Assembly: GCA_024276395.1 (NCBI GenBank) | Contig: JAJRXH010000700.1 | Span: forward strand, 1-8,152 | Direction of reading: 5' to 3' | DNA length: 8,152 nt | Source of the DNA: an archaeon | GTDB lineage: Archaea > Asgardarchaeota > Heimdallarchaeia > Hodarchaeales > S146-22 | Shown: piece after piece, positions 1-5,652 of the stretch | Layout: every line of letters begins with the position of its first letter | How positions within the stretch are numbered: position 1 is the first letter of the stretch | Notes under the pieces: model-generated | Seen by the model: only the letters and a program-made list of their open reading frames with translations | What the model was told of the DNA's origin: nothing | The model's database searches: none | Program-made: the position numbers and the translations under genes

Positions 1-13
1 AAAAGAAGAAAAC
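1..13 (-). terminator. T-rich transcript end for the bactofilin/winged-helix unit
   Basis: Read on the minus strand this is GTTTTCTTCTTTT, a pyrimidine-rich run of the kind at which archaeal RNA polymerase terminates without a hairpin. It follows the last open frame of the leftward unit. It sits at the window edge, so what lies beyond cannot be judged. Confidence 0.35.
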
Positions 14-34
14 ACACATTAACACGCATCATAT

Positions 35-250
35 TCAACGATTGTTAATGCAAACCCAAATGTCTCCCTTATGATAACGGTGTGCTGGTTCTAGTTTCTT
101 AGTTGGAATACCAGTAAGGATGCGCTGCTTGCTAAGGATTTTGTTCACATCTAATTTTTTCCGACGGCTTAATAACTTCATGTATAAATTATCATCTTTC
201 ATCATTAAAAGGACTATGATTGATACAGTGAGTAAAAAGCCATTCAACAA
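35..250 (-). CDS. Possible small membrane protein, or in-frame tail of the winged-helix gene
   Basis: This is a 71-codon frame beginning TTG that is not recognised as any family. It lies in the same register as the winged-helix gene just upstream: after that gene's TGA (254-256) come only AGC and then this TTG, so reading through the stop would fuse the two. Residues 3-16 are hydrophobic (GFLLTVSIIVLLMM), like one membrane helix. The rest is basic and polar, with RRKK near residue 29. No ribosome binding site precedes the TTG or the internal ATGs at 208, 205 and 184. A pyrimidine-rich stretch follows on this strand (1-13) and could end the transcript. It may be a separate small protein, the tail of a formerly longer winged-helix/membrane regulator cut by a stop, or plain 3' untranslated sequence. 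Open length alone is weak evidence in AT-rich DNA. Confidence 0.25.
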   Translation of the reverse strand: MLNGFLLTVSIIVLLMMKDDNLYMKLLSRRKKLDVNKILSKQRILTGIPTKKLEPAHRYHKGDIWVCINNR

Positions 251-253
251 GCT

Positions 254-532
254 TCAAGTCTCATGGTCATCATCAAACAAATCCAAAAAACTAATCATCT
301 TGTAGTATGTTTCTAGAAAGTCTTCGCCTCGTTCAGTGATCAAATAGAGTGAAGCATCTTCAATTGACGGCATAACCAGACCATTACTAATGAGAATATC
401 CAGAAATTTGCGAGTTCTATCATTAGGAATTTCTGCTCCGTAAGATAATCGTGTAAGACGGCATCCACGAGGATGTCTTTTCAAAACTTCTAAAATGGTG
501 GCCAAAATCTCATAGCGAGTTCGTTTCTTCAT
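254..532 (-). CDS. Small winged-helix DNA-binding protein (ArnR1/HTH_45-like)
   Basis: A 92-residue protein that consists of essentially one winged helix-turn-helix domain of the archaeal type found in ArnR1-like and PF14947 proteins. The order fits the family: a basic N-terminus (MKKRTRYEILATILEVLK), a first helix, then RLTRLSYGAEIPNDRTRKFLDILISNG with the recognition helix, then a wing hairpin (LYLITERGEDFLETY, about residues 64-78). An acidic end (DLFDDDHET) closes it. It probably binds DNA in the cytoplasm as a dimer; its target is unknown. The start at 532 is chosen because GGAG lies about 9 nt before it and the family begins here. A longer reading to 658 would add 42 unlike residues and overlap the gene upstream. 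It lies 58 bp after the GG-type bactofilin gene on the same strand, probably co-transcribed, so control of that locus is possible but unproven. Its TGA is followed by an open frame in the same register (35-250). Confidence 0.8.
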   Translation of the reverse strand: MKKRTRYEILATILEVLKRHPRGCRLTRLSYGAEIPNDRTRKFLDILISNGLVMPSIEDASLYLITERGEDFLETYYKMISFLDLFDDDHET

Positions 533-590
533 TAGAAATCTCTCCACAGATTTGACCGCAAAACAGCAAGAACATATCGATAAAAACCCT

Positions 591-1787
591 TTAATCCTTA
601 TATTCCAAAGTCGGTAACTGTTCAATCTGTTCTGGCGCTTGCTCCAATTGAACATCATCTTCTACTAATAGGGATTCAACGTATTGCACCTTACCATGTA
701 CCCGAGCTCTTTTCTTCAAGTGTATGATGCTTCCTATAAGATCAATAACAGAAGCTTCCTCTTGGACGATTATCTCATCAGCCACAACAAGACCTTCAAC
801 TTGACCTTTTTTTCCTATCACGAAATACGTCGTCCTCAAGTAATCACTTACTTGAACAAGTCCTCCAACATGAACTTCCCTACCTAAAACCTTTCGTGCC
901 TTTAATTGACCACCAACAATGACCGCTGCACATTCGAGTACACCTTTCACTGCTATGGAACCACCGACTTTAAGCAAAGAACCCACCTGTGCATTACCCA
1001 ACACGGTCAGACGGCCTCCTATGCTCACTTCCTCATCACAGGCGAGATCACCAGTAATTTCTGCCATGCCACCTATTTTCAAGGATCTCACCTGAACAAA
1101 ACCGTGATATTTCATTTTATTTCCTATTTTTATGGTTTCTGCAGTAATCTCTCCACTGCCTTCAAGAGTACCACCAACAAAGACTGCACCAAAGTTCACG
1201 TGGCCATTTACTCGTAGATAACCAGACGTTTTTACTGACTGATACCTACCTCCAAAGAGTTCAATGCCGGCTCCTGCTTTTAATAACTCCACATTAGAAG
1301 ATGTCCCCCTTATGACGATCCGTCCCCCCGCCAACACTTCGTTAGCGATTATCTCGTTAATTTCAGCTGTTCCACTAACTTTCAGCATGTGAACAGCAAT
1401 TTTTCCATCCATTACCACTCGTCCACCTATTTTAGCATCCTGTAATGTGACATCCCCTTTTACTCGACATTCATCACCAACGAGCAAGAGATCACCGACT
1501 TTTAAGATTCCAGAAACAACTAATGATTGTTCACATCCCACTCTTTCACTTACTGTCAGGTTACCATTTACTTCAAGAGTTCCTTCACAAACGATGGTAG
1601 TTGCAGATAAATTTCCCTTGATTGTCGCCTTACCTTCAGAGAGTATCTTTCCATTCACGGAAATCAAATCATTCTCTGCAACAATGATGGCTCCATCTTC
1701 CAAGAGCAGATTTCCTTCAACTGAGCCTAAAATTCTCGTCTCACCACTACTAACCCTTAACGAAGTCAAGTTCTCCACCTTTTTCAT
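591..1787 (-). CDS. Bactofilin-like polymer-forming beta-helix protein (GG-ladder type)
   Basis: A 398-residue protein made almost wholly of short beta strands with turns at regular glycines, the pattern of bactofilin-like (PF04519) right-handed beta helices that polymerise into filaments without nucleotide. 'GG' turns occur at residues 121, 179, 205, 239, 257, 275, 292 and 308. The 239-257-275-292-308 series steps by 18, 18, 17 and 16, about one helix turn each. Known bactofilins are usually 100-200 residues, so this is long and may be most of one extended solenoid. Near residues 324-341 the ladder gives way to IGKKGQVEGLVVADEIIV, which resembles the end region of the divergent gene at 1966. 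The tail (residues 377-398) is acidic and glutamine-rich and probably unfolded. No signal peptide or membrane helix is seen, so it should be cytoplasmic. ATG at 1787 has no clear Shine-Dalgarno match. The role (cytoskeleton, scaffold) is inferred from the fold. Confidence 0.82.
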   Translation of the reverse strand: MKKVENLTSLRVSSGETRILGSVEGNLLLEDGAIIVAENDLISVNGKILSEGKATIKGNLSATTIVCEGTLEVNGNLTVSERVGCEQSLVVSGILKVGDLLLVGDECRVKGDVTLQDAKIGGRVVMDGKIAVHMLKVSGTAEINEIIANEVLAGGRIVIRGTSSNVELLKAGAGIELFGGRYQSVKTSGYLRVNGHVNFGAVFVGGTLEGSGEITAETIKIGNKMKYHGFVQVRSLKIGGMAEITGDLACDEEVSIGGRLTVLGNAQVGSLLKVGGSIAVKGVLECAAVIVGGQLKARKVLGREVHVGGLVQVSDYLRTTYFVIGKKGQVEGLVVADEIIVQEEASVIDLIGSIIHLKKRARVHGKVQYVESLLVEDDVQLEQAPEQIEQLPTLEYKD

Positions 1788-1850
1788 CGTTGACTAGATC
1801 AAACAGGAAACTAGCAACTATTTCTTCCATTCATTTTGTATCCGACTTCC

Positions 1851-1860
1851 CTTATAAAGA
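1851..1860 (-). promoter_or_regulatory. TATA-like box for the leftward bactofilin/winged-helix unit
   Basis: Minus-strand TCTTTATAAG matches the archaeal TATA consensus. Its centre is about 68 bp before the ATG at 1787, which predicts transcription starting near 1830 and a leader of about 40 nt. No start-site data are available. Confidence 0.45.
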
Positions 1861-1923
1861 CCATCGGTACATTTTGTGACCACCATTAGTGATAACAACA
1901 CGTATGACCATTTCGTGCCTCAG

Positions 1924-1936
1924 TTTTTTATAAAAT
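1924..1936 (+). promoter_or_regulatory. TATA-like box for the rightward NGP-type bactofilin gene
   Basis: TTTTTTATAAAAT centres near 1931, about 35 bp before the ATG at 1966. That would put transcription start near 1955, on or next to the GGTGA ribosome binding site, so the leader would be very short. The box lies about 75 bp from the opposite-facing TATA box, which makes 1788-1965 a divergent promoter region that could co-regulate both bactofilin genes. Confidence 0.5.
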
Positions 1937-1965
1937 GATTCATTTACTGTAATTGGTGAAGGAGA

Positions 1966-2772
1966 ATGAATGAATGGCAAGATAAAGAATCACTTAAATC
2001 ATTTGGACCGTTAACGTTGTCTAAAGAAGGAAATTACGACACGATTAAATGTCACGGACCAATGACCCTAAAGGCCTCCATTACCGCTAATACCGTTAAA
2101 GTGAACGGACCTCTAATTGCAAGCACGGAAAAAGTTACCATTGACTTCCTAAAGGTTAATGGACCGGCAACCATCGAAAGTGAACTCACGGTAACAGAAG
2201 TAAAAATTAACGGACCCACTAAAATCAAAGGTTCGATTCATCTAAAGGACTGGGGAAAGATCAACGGCCCTTTCACGTGTCGTGGTACTCTTGAACTAGA
2301 TAAGACTGCATCCGTGAAAATTAATGGGCCGATAACCGCCGAAAAGATTATTGGCGGCAAAGACGTGATTCTTAATGGACCAGCTTCAGTGAATGAAATA
2401 GAAAATGTTGGCCTTTTAGAAGCACGTGGTGGTGTTAACGGCGATCGGATCACCGCCAGTGAGGTGTATATCTCTATTGGGCGACGAGGCAAGGCACACG
2501 TTCGAATCATTGAAGCAGATCAAGTGGTCATTGAAAAAAACATAGAAAGATCTATTAAAGGATTTGGAATTGGTGAACGAATCTTCACGCGTTTTCTCAA
2601 GAAACAGTTATCATACGAACTTGGCAATGGTGACATTCAACTGGTAGACGAAATTAGAGCAAAAGAGAAGGTCTTTTTGAGTCATGCTCATGTAAAGAAA
2701 GTCATTGCCAGGGAACTAGAACTAGGAGAAAACGCAGAAGTCGATGAGTTCATTAAAATCATCGAAGAATGA
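1966..2772 (+). CDS. Bactofilin-like polymer-forming beta-helix protein (NGP-ladder type)
   Basis: A 268-residue protein with a strikingly regular repeat. Turns of the form (V/I/L)-N-G-P, or the variants FGP and HGP, fall at residues 13, 30, 47, 65, 82, 100, 120 and 137, with a degenerate VNGD at 157. Steps are mostly 17-18 residues, the length of one bactofilin-type beta-helix turn, so residues about 10-160 should form a stack of about nine rungs. The next section (171-189, IGRRGKAHVRIIEADQVVI) resembles residues 324-341 of the divergent GG-ladder protein. A basic/aromatic linker (about 196-216, with FTRFLKKQ) interrupts it before a last beta section and an acidic end. There is no signal peptide or membrane helix. 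ATG at 1966 is preceded by GGTGA at 6 nt spacing. It is probably a cytoplasmic filament or scaffold protein. Partnership with its divergent paralogue is inferred. Confidence 0.8.
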   Translation: MNEWQDKESLKSFGPLTLSKEGNYDTIKCHGPMTLKASITANTVKVNGPLIASTEKVTIDFLKVNGPATIESELTVTEVKINGPTKIKGSIHLKDWGKINGPFTCRGTLELDKTASVKINGPITAEKIIGGKDVILNGPASVNEIENVGLLEARGGVNGDRITASEVYISIGRRGKAHVRIIEADQVVIEKNIERSIKGFGIGERIFTRFLKKQLSYELGNGDIQLVDEIRAKEKVFLSHAHVKKVIARELELGENAEVDEFIKIIEE

Positions 2773-2808
2773 ACGCACATCAACCCACGTGCTCACACTT
2801 GATCATTT

Positions 2809-2832
2809 TACTTTTTTTATCCTCTATTTTTC
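2809..2832 (+). terminator. T-rich transcript end after the NGP-type bactofilin gene
   Basis: A run of seven T (2812-2818) followed within a few bases by TATTTTTCT lies about 40 bp after the stop at 2772. Such runs are enough for archaeal termination. A 7-bp stem (2839-2845 with 2852-2858, 6-nt loop) follows rather than precedes the T run, so it is not a bacterial-type terminator. Confidence 0.45.
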
Positions 2833-3040
2833 TAGTCACGTATCTTGCTGGAGATACGCCGCCTCCAAACATTATCATCACATTATCGATGAGTATCGAT
2901 GAGATCTCTGTTTCTCCACAAGTGTCGAGGATAAAAAAATGAGATGCCATGAGATCATCCGCGTCAAGATCTGTTTTCTCTTTTTTTCTTGACAGTTTTA
3001 CATCACCCTCACTTTCTTCTTTTCAATAAAAAGGACAATA

Positions 3041-3053
3041 ATCTTTTAAAGAT
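3041..3053 (+). promoter_or_regulatory. TATA-like box for the duplicated membrane protein gene
   Basis: ATCTTTTAAAGAT holds an AT-rich core that resembles an archaeal TATA box. It is also a near-palindrome, ATCTTT and AAAGAT around a central T. It is centred about 46 bp before the ATG at 3093, which predicts a leader of about 20 nt that carries GGAGG. The alternative ATAAAAAGG at about 3026-3034 is a weaker match. Confidence 0.4.
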
Positions 3054-3092
3054 CAAAAATAGGAGTGATATTGAACTCTAGGAGGAATGATC

Positions 3093-3950
3093 ATGAGCAC
3101 GAGCAAAACGAGTAATGAAAGCACAAAAGAAAAGAAAATAAGCGTCAGTGTCGATAGACAATTGAGCACAACGATCATTGGATTCATTTCGATGTTGGCC
3201 GGTTTAGGACTAATAGTGTTTGGAGCAATGGGCTATCTACAACAAATCAATTTAGAAACATTAACCACAAACGCCCCAGTTAGGCTAGATGCAAGCATTG
3301 CGAGCGTTCTACTATTACTAAGCGGTTTAATTCTGTTGATTGCTGGATTTGGTGTTTGGAGAACCCTTTTCTGGTCATTCTATCTTTTCGTAGCAGGATT
3401 TACAGTGGCAATCATCTTCATGCTAACATTGTTCAGGACAAACGCTCTAACCAAAATCGGGATCGTGGCTACTAGCTCCATCTTAGGTGCCCTTCTCGGG
3501 GAATCTGAATATTTCCGCGGAAGAAAATCGAAGGAAGACATCGATGTGGCATTTCTCGTGGATTTTGTCGTGTATGGCTCAATTAGCGTTGGAGTTGTCG
3601 CAATCTTACTTGGAATTGCCAGTTTGGTCGACAAGTTCATTCTAGAAACAGGATTCTTCGAAAAATTACTACAACAAGTAACTGGCGAGAATACCATTCT
3701 CAGTAATCCATTAGTGATAGGAATCGTCGTGATCATCGTAGGCTTGGTATTTACCATTAGCGGGTATGGATTGTCAAAAGAAATGTCTTGGGCTTGGTAT
3801 GCATTCGTGGTCGGATTCATCGTCATCATCATTACCATTTTCCTAACATCACCATTAGAGATGGAATTCATAACGCCCTCAGTAGCCCTGTTACTCATAG
3901 GAATCAGCCTAGGTGCACTGATTGCCAATTATGAATACTTTACCAATTAA
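3093..3950 (+). CDS. Eight-helix membrane protein made of two tandem four-helix repeats
   Basis: A 285-residue integral membrane protein of unknown function. A polar Ser/Lys-rich N-terminus of about 25 residues precedes roughly eight hydrophobic helices, near residues 26-48, 69-89, 95-115, 121-140, 158-179, 206-227, 235-253 and 262-280. The halves match in order. Helix 2 ends GFGVWRTLFWSFYLFVAGF against GYGLSKEMSWAWYAFVVGF for helix 6. Helix 4 ends GALLGESEYF against GALIANYEYF for helix 8. The protein is therefore a four-helix unit duplicated head to tail, joined by a charged loop (about 141-156, RGRKSKEDID). ATG at 3093 is preferred over ATG at 3087 because GGAGG (3081-3085) is 7 nt from the former and only 1 nt from the latter. 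No catalytic or transport motif is recognised. It may be a channel, transporter or membrane-shaping protein; no partner gene is evident nearby. Confidence 0.85.
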   Translation: MSTSKTSNESTKEKKISVSVDRQLSTTIIGFISMLAGLGLIVFGAMGYLQQINLETLTTNAPVRLDASIASVLLLLSGLILLIAGFGVWRTLFWSFYLFVAGFTVAIIFMLTLFRTNALTKIGIVATSSILGALLGESEYFRGRKSKEDIDVAFLVDFVVYGSISVGVVAILLGIASLVDKFILETGFFEKLLQQVTGENTILSNPLVIGIVVIIVGLVFTISGYGLSKEMSWAWYAFVVGFIVIIITIFLTSPLEMEFITPSVALLLIGISLGALIANYEYFTN

Positions 3951-4185
3951 TCTTAAAAAAATCGTGATATCTCATTTAGACTTTTCCGAAAACTTGCCAT
4001 GGGAAGGACGTGATTTTCCCATCATTGACGCGAGAATCTATCATTCTTCGAGGATGCTGGAAAGCTTTCTAAAAAATTGGGAGGTTCCATCGGGAGACGT
4101 GCAAGCGACCGTTCTCTCCTCCAATGGATCACCGCGCGCTGCCACCAAAAAAGATATTTTTAATCGGAATGGCTTCAAGCAATGA
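3922..4185 (+). CDS. Doubtful small ORF overlapping the end of the membrane protein gene
   Basis: An 87-codon frame starting TTG at 3922, or 84 codons from ATG at 3931. It overlaps the last 29 bases of the membrane protein gene in another frame. AGGTG sits 6 nt before the TTG, so coupled translation is possible, although that sequence is also coding for the upstream protein. The predicted product is polar and soluble, with a plausible composition (DFPIIDARIYHSSRMLESFL in the middle) and no recognised domain, signal or membrane helix. Codon use is mixed and does not look strongly AT-biased after about 4000. It could be a real lineage-specific small protein, a decayed gene fragment, or chance. 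Confidence 0.28.
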   Translation: MPIMNTLPINLKKIVISHLDFSENLPWEGRDFPIIDARIYHSSRMLESFLKNWEVPSGDVQATVLSSNGSPRAATKKDIFNRNGFKQ

Positions 4186-4268
4186 GGGTTTCGAAAAGGT
4201 CTAATTTAAACTTTCACCTTTGATCCAAAACTTACATTAGTATTGCTTTCACCGTGCCACTAATTACA

Positions 4269-4294
4269 AGAAGATGCCAGAAGATGCCAGAAGA
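4269..4294. repeat. Short tandem repeat, 10-bp unit, 2.6 copies
   Basis: AGAAGATGCC occurs twice exactly (4269-4278 and 4279-4288), followed by AGAAGA. It lies in a non-coding stretch and probably arose by slippage. No function is suggested. Confidence 0.7.
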
Positions 4295-4575
4295 AATAGC
4301 TGATGAGAAAAAAGATAAAATTTCTTCCATTGTATAACTTAAACTTACTTGTCTGCTTACTGATACTCGATCTTGACTGACAGTCGATGAATGACAAAAA
4401 TCTCACGTGATACCTTCCAATTATTTCCAAGAAATGATGAGAAATGAAGAGAGAACGTGCACGTGGATTGTAGTACAATTTGTATCTTTTTTACTTTCTC
4501 TGAAAACCTACTCAATATCATACTTTTTGGTTTACCTCGGCTTTAATGACGATCACGGTCTGGCCCTTACTGAAA

Positions 4576-4597
4576 GAAAAATTACCATAAAAAATGC
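4576..4597 (-). terminator. T-run terminator of the GGGP synthase gene
   Basis: Three bases after the TGA (4598-4600), the minus strand reads six T (complement of 4589-4594). A further five T follow a few bases later (complement of 4577-4581). Closely spaced T runs directly after a stop are typical archaeal ends. Confidence 0.5.
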
Positions 4598-5368
4598 TCA
4601 AGAAGAATTGATGATGACATTCAGAAATTCTTTGATTAACTTCTTTGGCTCTGGACTGCGTTCAAGAACCGTGGAAACGACGACAACATCACTACCTGCA
4701 TCGCACAATTGTTGTACTTGCTCACTGGTCCTTACTCCCCCACCGGTAAGCAAAACCTTCCTACCAATGATTTTCTTTGCTTCCTTAACCAATTCTAACC
4801 GATTTGCAATGGAAAGGTTATCTTTTACACCTGAACCCGCTTCAATGTAGACGCCCCACCAATCGCGATAATGACGACGATAACCTCGTTCTATGATATC
4901 AAGGGCTTCTTCATCACTTAACTCCCTTGCATCTAGCTTCCTCCCCACTGAAGAGTATGGTGACAGAACTAGGTATCCATACTTTCGATCACGGGGAAAA
5001 TTTTTACCACGTAATTTCATCAAGACCTTGAACCAAAAGTGGTAAATCTTTCCTAATTTTGTCACGAGAGGCATTATCTGATTGTTTACATTTAATAAAT
5101 CTGGTATCATAATAAAATCCGCATATGCTGAGACTTGAAAAGGATGGCCTGGAAAAATAACAATGGGCACATCAAATATTTCGGCCTCTTTTAACCTACG
5201 CAAGTAAGCATGTACTCCCTTATACACTTCGTGCGTGTCACCACACCAAATCTCCATGTAATCTTTAAAATTGTCCCCATTCTCTTCGAATATATCATAG
5301 AGTGCATTATATACTCTTTCTACTTCGATCTTCTTGTTAGGGTCCAACAAAACAGCCAATTTCGGCAT
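4598..5368 (-). CDS. Geranylgeranylglyceryl phosphate synthase (PcrB-like TIM barrel)
   Basis: A 256-residue cytoplasmic or membrane-associated enzyme that joins geranylgeranyl diphosphate to sn-glycerol-1-phosphate, the first committed step of archaeal ether-lipid synthesis (EC 2.5.1.41). Family marks in order: LLDPNK (residues 7-12, Mg-binding Asp9); FPGHPFQVSAYADFI (72-86) with LLN (91-93); GYLVLSPYSSVG (131-142); YIEAGSG (174-180); TGGGVRTSEQV (208-218), whose glycines bind phosphate; DVVVVSTVLE (227-236). Length is normal for the family (about 230-260). After strand 2, where many members have a GGS/GGT loop, this one reads WCGDTHE (41-47), a notable divergence. ATG at 5368 has GGAG 9 nt upstream. 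The gene is alone on its transcript, with a TATA-like box near 5449-5456, repeats around it, and T runs right after the stop. A heptaprenyl-specific bacterial PcrB is the alternative, less likely given the archaeal promoter features. Confidence 0.93.
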   Translation of the reverse strand: MPKLAVLLDPNKKIEVERVYNALYDIFEENGDNFKDYMEIWCGDTHEVYKGVHAYLRRLKEAEIFDVPIVIFPGHPFQVSAYADFIMIPDLLNVNNQIMPLVTKLGKIYHFWFKVLMKLRGKNFPRDRKYGYLVLSPYSSVGRKLDARELSDEEALDIIERGYRRHYRDWWGVYIEAGSGVKDNLSIANRLELVKEAKKIIGRKVLLTGGGVRTSEQVQQLCDAGSDVVVVSTVLERSPEPKKLIKEFLNVIINSS

Positions 5369-5431
5369 CTAAACGCACTCCAAGGAGATACTGATGTCCT
5401 CATACTTGAGGAGCTCAATCGATTTACATGA

Positions 5432-5471
5432 TGCCACCTAATCCATACACTTTATAATAATTATGGTGGCA
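5432..5471. promoter_or_regulatory. Inverted repeat TGCCACC/GGTGGCA bracketing the GGGP synthase TATA-like box
   Basis: TGCCACC (5432-5438) and its exact complement GGTGGCA (5465-5471) lie 26 bp apart with the TATA-like box between them. With a one-base gap the match extends by four more bases (TAAT/ATTA). The right arm is part of the 16-bp direct repeat. The layout would suit a regulator that bridges or blocks the promoter, but no binding protein is known. Confidence 0.35.
5449..5462 (-). promoter_or_regulatory. TATA-like box for the GGGP synthase gene
   Basis: Minus-strand AATTATTATAAAGT includes TTATAAAG. It is centred about 85 bp before the ATG at 5368, so transcription would start near 5427 with a leader of about 60 nt. 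No stronger TATA match lies closer to the start. It is flanked by an inverted repeat and preceded by a direct repeat, listed separately. Confidence 0.4.
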
Positions 5472-5490
5472 AAGTATTATGGTAGCAAAG
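5460..5490. repeat. Direct repeat, 15-bp unit at 16-bp period
   Basis: ATTATGGTGGCAAAG (5460-5474) and ATTATGGTAGCAAAG (5476-5490) match at 14 of 15 positions and are separated by one T. On the GGGP synthase strand they lie directly upstream of the TATA-like box, a usual place for an archaeal activator or for the BRE region. Confidence 0.6.
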
Positions 5491-5615
5491 CATATAGGGA
5501 AAAGCTTGACGGCATTCCATCTCATCGAACGGTTTTTCTTTCCACATCTGAAAAATTCCTTATAAGTTCCGATAGAAACAAGAAATGAGATACTATATCT
5601 GAAAATTGCGGCAAA

Positions 5616-5624
5616 TTTATAAAG
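5616..5624 (+). promoter_or_regulatory. TATA box in front of the small plus-strand ORF
   Basis: TTTATAAAG, preceded by GCGGCAAA as a possible BRE, is one of the best archaeal TATA matches in the window. Its centre is 33 bp before the ATG at 5653, which predicts transcription starting near 5645 and an almost leaderless mRNA. Confidence 0.5.
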
Positions 5625-5652
5625 AACAACACATCAAGTCACGCTTTCTTTA

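Larger units (their letters stand above)
2773..3092. other. 320-bp intergenic region: terminator, small repeats and promoter, no gene
   Basis: No convincing reading frame lies here on either strand. It holds the T-rich end of the upstream gene, a perfect 7-bp hairpin (2839-2858), an exact 10-bp tandem repeat TATCGATGAG (2884-2903) and scattered GATGAG/CATGAGATC words up to about 2957. Pyrimidine-rich tracts come next (about 2975-3025), then the promoter and ribosome binding site of the membrane protein gene. Confidence 0.55.
4186..4597. other. 412-bp region without a supported gene
   Basis: Neither strand gives a convincing protein here, and I see no tRNA-like or rRNA-like sequence. It contains a local tandem repeat of AGAAGATGCC (2.6 copies, 4269-4294), a GACTG-A-CAGTC inverted repeat (4375-4385) and two palindromes, TCACGTGA (4403-4410) and ACGTGCACGT (4455-4464). 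A plus-strand T6 run (4487-4492) could end a transcript from the left, and two minus-strand T runs end the GGGP synthase gene. An unannotated small RNA cannot be excluded. Confidence 0.45.

Noticed and set aside
254..658. Longer 134-residue version of the winged-helix protein starting at 658
   Set aside because: The 42 extra residues are Cys-rich, unlike the family, and overlap the 3' end of the bactofilin gene. The start at 532 has a GGAG site and fits the domain.
684..1797. Plus-strand open frames opposite the GG-ladder bactofilin gene
   Set aside because: They are Thr/Ser/Pro-rich mirror readings of a clearly coding repetitive gene and resemble no protein.
2238..2510. Minus-strand 90-codon frame inside the NGP-type bactofilin gene
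   Set aside because: It is a mirror of the repeats (PLIFT-type words); the plus-strand repeat periodicity explains the sequence.
2839..2858. Intrinsic bacterial-type terminator
   Set aside because: The stem is perfect, but the T run precedes it rather than follows it.
3380..3928. Minus-strand 182-codon frame opposite the membrane protein
   Set aside because: It is a mirror frame of a clearly duplicated membrane protein, with no domain of its own.
4260..4478. Minus-strand 72-codon frame in the 412-bp gap
   Set aside because: Low-complexity Phe/Ser/Arg composition, no ribosome binding site, and it reads through the local tandem repeat.
4407..4850. Plus-strand 147-codon frame
   Set aside because: Its second half lies antisense to the GGGP synthase C-terminus and its first half has no domain or ribosome binding site.
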